Assembly (NCBI GenBank): GCA_019307545.1
Contig: JAFDJI010000016.1
Span: 1-17,402 of the forward strand
Direction: 5' to 3'
From: Deltaproteobacteria bacterium
Lineage (GTDB): Bacteria > Myxococcota_A > UBA796 > GCA-2862545
DNA: 17,402 nucleotides
Position numbers and translations under genes: made by a program. A model generated the notes under the pieces. The model ran no database searches. It saw only the letters and a list, made by a program, of their open reading frames with translations, and was not told where the DNA came from. The stretch's first letter is position 1. Every line of letters begins with the position of its first letter. Positions 14,033 to 17,402 of the stretch are shown here, piece after piece.

Positions 14033-15094
14033 CTATGGGCCCTCGTAGACCGTCCGGCCTCCCCGCTGGACGGTGACCTTCACCTCCCCCGGTTCCACAC
14101 CCGGGTACCGGAGCAGGGTCCACTTCGCCTTGCTCCGATACCGCTGCTCGTACTGGACCGGGGGCGCGGCCGGCTTTGGCTCGATCACCACCCGGTCCCC
14201 GGGCGCGAAGCCCACCAGGAGCTCCCCGTCGACCACCCTGGCGGACGGGATCTCCGCTCGACCGGCGACCTCCATGGGGGTGCGGAAGTCCACCAGCCGC
14301 TCCCGCTCGGGCGGGATCTCCTTTCCTGCCGGAGCGGCCGCGTCGATCCACACCTCCTCCACCGTGGACCGGCGCTCGCCCACCCAGGCGTGGAAAGGCC
14401 CGAAGTGGATGGGCCCCGCGCCGACCACCCGGAAGGTCCAGGTCAGATCGCGGACGGTCCCCTGGGTGCTGAGTCTGCTGTCGTCCACCACCGAGAGAAG
14501 CTCCACCGGCCCTTCGATGCGCTCTGCGGTCACCGCTATGGGGGTGCTCTCCGCGCCCACCAGGCGAAAGCGGATGCCGAACTCGCTGCCCCAGAAGACA
14601 GTGGACTGCGGGGCCTCCACCACGATGGTGAGCGACTGCGACGGGAGAAAGTCGAAGGACGGGTCGTCGAGCAGATCCTGGAAGTCGGGGTCCTGGAGCA
14701 CCTCTCGGGAGCGGCGTGCCCCGTCCTGCACTGCCTGGCGCACCTCTCTGGCCACCTCGTCCGTGGGCCGCCCGAGGCGCGCCCAATAGGCGGCGCGGTT
14801 GTAGCGTGCCTCGGCGAACCCGGGGGACAGGACGAGGGCCCGGTCCAGCAGTGAGGCGGCCACCTCCAACTCACCCGCATCCGCCGCGGCCTTGGCCTCC
14901 CAAGCCGCCAGCAGGGCGTCCTCCGGCCGATGCGACTGCGCTTCCTGGAAGGCGCTGCGCGCTGCCTCCGGGTCACCGGACTCCAGCTGTGTCACCCCGC
15001 GTTCCCAAGCTTCGAGCGCATCGTGAAACGCCACCAGATCCGGGTCCTTCTGTTGGCAGCCGGACAACAGGACCAGGAGCAGGAGCGTCTTCAC
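14033..15094 (-). CDS. Lipoprotein with TPR repeats and a BatD-like beta domain
   Basis: This 353-residue lipoprotein starts with GTG at 15094, whose GTGA overlaps the pgeF stop by four bases. The frame stays open far upstream, but only inside pgeF. The signal is MKTLLLLVLLSGC, an ideal lipobox L-S-G-C with lipidated C13. Residues about 25-130 form tetratricopeptide-like helices (L-E-S-G-D-P-E-A-A-R-S-A-F-Q-E-A and A-L-V-L-S-P-G-F-A-E-A-R-Y-N-R-A-A-Y). They are followed by the linker D-P-D-F-Q-D-L-L-D-D-P-S-F. Residues 155-252 form an Ig-like beta domain ending T-W-T-F-R-V-V-G-A-G-P-I-H-F-G-P-F, like one repeat of BatD from aerotolerance operons. Another beta region follows to the end. The stop lies 13 bases from the converging beta-helix stop. 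A periplasmic-facing scaffold role is inferred; no Bat partner (MoxR, VWA) is in the window. Confidence 0.87.
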   Translation of the reverse strand: MKTLLLLVLLSGCQQKDPDLVAFHDALEAWERGVTQLESGDPEAARSAFQEAQSHRPEDALLAAWEAKAAADAGELEVAASLLDRALVLSPGFAEARYNRAAYWARLGRPTDEVAREVRQAVQDGARRSREVLQDPDFQDLLDDPSFDFLPSQSLTIVVEAPQSTVFWGSEFGIRFRLVGAESTPIAVTAERIEGPVELLSVVDDSRLSTQGTVRDLTWTFRVVGAGPIHFGPFHAWVGERRSTVEEVWIDAAAPAGKEIPPERERLVDFRTPMEVAGRAEIPSARVVDGELLVGFAPGDRVVIEPKPAAPPVQYEQRYRSKAKWTLLRYPGVEPGEVKVTVQRGGRTVYEGP

Positions 15095-15900
15095 GGCAGC
15101 CTCGCCACCACCCCGGCCATCCGGCCCGTTTCCGGACCGTCCCGACGGTGGGAGTAGAACCGCGGGTCCGAAGCGGTACAGCCGGGTACCCGCTCGATGT
15201 GCAACACCCCGGCGCGCTCGAGTTGGGCCCACACCGCCGCGCCGAGGTCGACGTGGTCGCGACGGCCGGGGCGCGGGAGGAGGAACACCGCGTCGGGCAG
15301 GCCGGTCGCTCGCATGCCCACGACCACCTCCTCTCCGACCTCGTACGCTTCGCCGGAGATGTGTGGCCCAATAGCGGCGGCCACTTGGGCAGGTCCCGCG
15401 CCCGCGGCATCGCACAGCGCAGCCACCACGGCCGGAACCACTCCGGCCACCACTCCGCGCCACCCCGCATGGGCGACCGCGACCCCGCCGGGCGCCGCCA
15501 GGAGCACCGGGACACAGTCGGCGGTGCGCACTGCCAACACCACGCCGAGCTCCGTGGTGACCGCGCCGTCCGCCTCCCCAGCCGGATCGAACGGTCCGCG
15601 GGCACCCACCACCCGAACCACCCGATCTCCGTGGACCTGGTGCATTACGGCGACCGCCTCCGGCGCCAGGTCCGGGCGCAACGCTCGCGTCACCCGGCAC
15701 CAGTTCTCATGCAGCGTATCCACGCTTTCCCCCGGGCGGGGTGCCAGGTTCAGCGATGCGAGGGGGCCGGTGGACACGCCCCCTTCGCGGCTGGTGAACC
15801 CATGGACCACCCCGTGGAGCGACAGCACTGCGGACCGCAGCAGCGGAGCCTTGGTGTGAGGGGTAGGTCGCGCATCGTCGGCGGGTGGTTTGGTTGACAT
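15091..15900 (-). CDS. pgeF: PgeF/YfiH family (DUF152, multicopper-oxidase-like) protein
   Basis: This 269-residue cytoplasmic protein belongs to the family once called polyphenol oxidase or laccase-like. PgeF in E. coli removes mis-incorporated L-Ser-UDP-MurNAc during peptidoglycan synthesis, and related members cleave purine nucleosides. The zinc/catalytic set is present: H90 in H-Q-V-H-G-D, C129 in R-T-A-D-C-V-P, and H144 in A-H-A-G-W-R-G. Other signature segments are V-H-G-F-T-S-R-E-G-G-V-S at 32-43, G-P-H-I-S-G-E-A-Y-E-V-G at 178-189, and the C-terminal F-Y-S-H-R-R-D-G-P-E-T-G-R. The ATG at 15900 has no convincing ribosome site. A longer upstream frame is rejected because it crosses into the divergent gene. 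The TPR/BatD-like lipoprotein follows with a GTGA overlap. Confidence 0.93.
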   Translation of the reverse strand: MSTKPPADDARPTPHTKAPLLRSAVLSLHGVVHGFTSREGGVSTGPLASLNLAPRPGESVDTLHENWCRVTRALRPDLAPEAVAVMHQVHGDRVVRVVGARGPFDPAGEADGAVTTELGVVLAVRTADCVPVLLAAPGGVAVAHAGWRGVVAGVVPAVVAALCDAAGAGPAQVAAAIGPHISGEAYEVGEEVVVGMRATGLPDAVFLLPRPGRRDHVDLGAAVWAQLERAGVLHIERVPGCTASDPRFYSHRRDGPETGRMAGVVARLP

Positions 15901-15913
15901 GTTCCAGGCCCTG

Positions 15914-15919
15914 ATTCTA
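15914..15919 (-). promoter_or_regulatory. Possible -10 box for pgeF
   Basis: TAGAAT (minus strand, 15919-15914) matches TATAAT at five of six positions. No good -35 lies at 16-18 bases. Transcription would start about 7 bases before the pgeF ATG, giving a nearly leaderless mRNA. That would agree with the absence of a ribosome site. Confidence 0.25.
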
Positions 15920-15929
15920 ACTTCCCCTG

Positions 15930-17402
15930 ATGCCCAAGGGCTTGCCCGTTCCCGTGTGTTTGGCGGTCTTCTCGATGGGGTGTGACCGCATCGCGTCCGA
16001 CTACGTCTTGCACCTCCTCCCCAGGGCAACCCTGGACCAACGGCCCTTCGCCGACGATCCCTCGGTGAAGCTGGTCCTGCGCGACCCCGTCCGGGGGCGG
16101 GACATCCAGCCGCTTGGCTCCCTGGCGGACGACACGGTGACCTCCGAGGGAATGGGCCCCCTACAGGACACCTGGGCGGGCCTCCTGCTGGAGCTACCCC
16201 CCGACACGAGCCCCACCTACGACCCGTCCTCGCTGCAGGCATGGGGAGAGGCAGGGCCCTTCACCCTCGCCGACGAGGGGGAGGAAATCGAGCAGCGGGT
16301 GCTGATCCCCAAGTTCGGCCGGGTTGGAGACCTGGACCTCCTTCCGGTCGGCACCGCCGCCTTCGGCGCAGCCGTTGCGCTCACCCCGCGCGGCGACGTC
16401 CTGCTCTTCGGCGGCGTGGACGGACTGGATGTCACCTCGACCCCAGCCCTGGCGCGCATCCTCAGTCTGGAGGACGTCAACGGTGGAGATTGGCGGTTCG
16501 TCGATACCGGGACCATGCCGAGCATCGGCGGATCGAGCGCCCGATACGAGGCCACCGCGACCCTGGTGGAAGCCGATGGGCGGGACGCGGTGCTGGTGGC
16601 CGGCGGTCGAGCAAATGGGGCGTCCCGCGACGACAACCTCTCCACCGCCTTCCTCCTCGACGCGGTCACCGGTGAGGTCTTGTGGTCGAGCGAGGCCATG
16701 CAGCGGGCGCGGTCGGGCCACCTGGCGCAGTCGATGGCCAACGGGCGGGTGCTGATGGTGGGTGGTTTCGAGGGGGAGGACGTCGGCATCGAGCCCGAGC
16801 GGGCCTCTTTCGAGGTGTTCGACCCGACCTGGCGCGCCTTCGATCCAGGCGGGGATCTACTCGACGTCCCGGCCCGCGGTTTCGCCGTCGCCGATCTCCG
16901 CAGCGACGGGGTCCTGGTGTGCGGCGGGGGCGTACCAAAGACCCCCGACCCGGATGCGCCCCGGGTGCCGGTGGACGAGTGCAACCGCATCTCGATCCTC
17001 GGGAACGTACAGTCGTCCGCGCCCCTTCCGGAGCCGCTCCAGTACCTGGCGATGGCTCCAGTCGGGGACCGAGAGGTCCTCGCCTGTGGGGGTGTGCCGG
17101 GGGTAGTGGACGGCGCCGCCACAGCCACCGACCGTGCCTGGCTGTATCAGATCGACCAGGACACATGGTTGCCCTTGCCCCCGCTGTACACCGCGCGGGC
17201 GATGCACAAGGTGCTCACCACCCCGGACGGGCGCGGCATCGTCCTCGGGGGCACGACCGCGGGAAGCGACCGCTTCGACGAGTTGGGCGCACCGGTGGAG
17301 TGCGTGGAGGTCTTCGACCCCGACACCCGGACCTTCACGGAAGTGGAATGCACTGCGACCGCTTCGGGCGCGGCGCCCGGAGTCAGCACCAGCGTGCGTG
17401 GC
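15930..17402 (+). CDS. Kelch-like beta-propeller lipoprotein, C-terminal end missing
   Basis: The frame from ATG 15930 stays open for 491 codons to the window edge, so the gene is cut on the right. The N-terminus M-P-K-G-L-P-V-P-V-C-L-A-V-F-S-M-G-C is a short lipoprotein-type signal with C18 as likely lipid anchor (lipobox S-M-G-C, not ideal). After about 140 poorly conserved residues come at least six kelch-type double-glycine strands: V-L-L-F-G-G-V at 157-163, V-L-V-A-G-G at 221-226, V-L-M-V-G-G-F at 274-280, V-L-V-C-G-G-G at 328-334, V-L-A-C-G-G-V at 383-389, and I-V-L-G-G at 437-441. They are spaced roughly 50-60 residues apart, as in propeller blades. Typical E-V-F-D-P strands precede the glycines of the following blades. 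Probably an exported protein-interaction or sugar-binding propeller; no catalytic motif seen. The start has no clear ribosome site and lies 29 bases from the divergent pgeF. Confidence 0.85.
   Translation, partial: MPKGLPVPVCLAVFSMGCDRIASDYVLHLLPRATLDQRPFADDPSVKLVLRDPVRGRDIQPLGSLADDTVTSEGMGPLQDTWAGLLLELPPDTSPTYDPSSLQAWGEAGPFTLADEGEEIEQRVLIPKFGRVGDLDLLPVGTAAFGAAVALTPRGDVLLFGGVDGLDVTSTPALARILSLEDVNGGDWRFVDTGTMPSIGGSSARYEATATLVEADGRDAVLVAGGRANGASRDDNLSTAFLLDAVTGEVLWSSEAMQRARSGHLAQSMANGRVLMVGGFEGEDVGIEPERASFEVFDPTWRAFDPGGDLLDVPARGFAVADLRSDGVLVCGGGVPKTPDPDAPRVPVDECNRISILGNVQSSAPLPEPLQYLAMAPVGDREVLACGGVPGVVDGAATATDRAWLYQIDQDTWLPLPPLYTARAMHKVLTTPDGRGIVLGGTTAGSDRFDELGAPVECVEVFDPDTRTFTEVECTATASGAAPGVSTSVRG

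Overview
The window is a GC-rich stretch of bacterial chromosome, tightly packed with genes. The largest gaps are 1733-1877, 11143-11268 and 4609-4720, and no gene-free stretch exceeds 300 bases. I see no tRNA, rRNA, insertion sequence, phage gene or CRISPR array. Gram-negative features (outer-membrane barrel proteins, several lipoproteins, an NtrC-type sigma-54 activator) combine with a C-K-G-N-Q-D-D-T-G lipoprotein N-terminus. I infer a Myxococcota/Deltaproteobacteria-like host; the sequence alone does not prove this.

Left part (1-4608). A minus-strand pair encodes a secreted TlpA-like thiol-disulfide protein (1160-1732) and an outer-membrane protein resembling DUF6029 (1-1137). The second gene is cut by the window start. 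Divergent from the pair is an NtrC-family response regulator (1878-3239), followed on the same strand by a predicted outer-membrane barrel protein (3281-4351). A small minus-strand gene of unknown function (4390-4608) converges on it.

Centre (4721-9518, minus strand). This is an extended ribosomal-protein/tRNA-modification operon. Its order of transcription is rpsP, khpA, rimM, trmD, rplS, yraN, rsmI, alpha/beta hydrolase, ogt. Most junctions overlap (TGATG or ATGA) or have gaps of only a few bases, which suggests coupled translation. A candidate promoter with a perfect TTGACA box lies just upstream of rpsP. The KH protein KhpA has an altered GxxG loop.

Right part (9592-17402). Upstream of the ribosomal operon on the same strand is an acyl-CoA carboxylase beta chain, most like propionyl-CoA carboxylase (9592-11142). 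Divergent from it is a 916-residue parallel beta-helix lipoprotein (11269-14019). Converging on that is a two-gene unit: pgeF (15091-15900) and, overlapping it by 4 bases, a TPR plus BatD-like lipoprotein (14033-15094). Divergent from pgeF across only 29 bases is a kelch-like beta-propeller lipoprotein (15930 onward), which runs off the window end.

Two genes, at the left and right edges, remain open at the window boundary, and I read them directly from the DNA. Overall the window is mostly housekeeping genes interleaved with poorly characterised cell-envelope proteins. I found no clearly new multi-gene system. The best leads are the BatD-like/TPR lipoprotein coupled to pgeF, the TlpA/DUF6029-like pair, and the KhpA variant.
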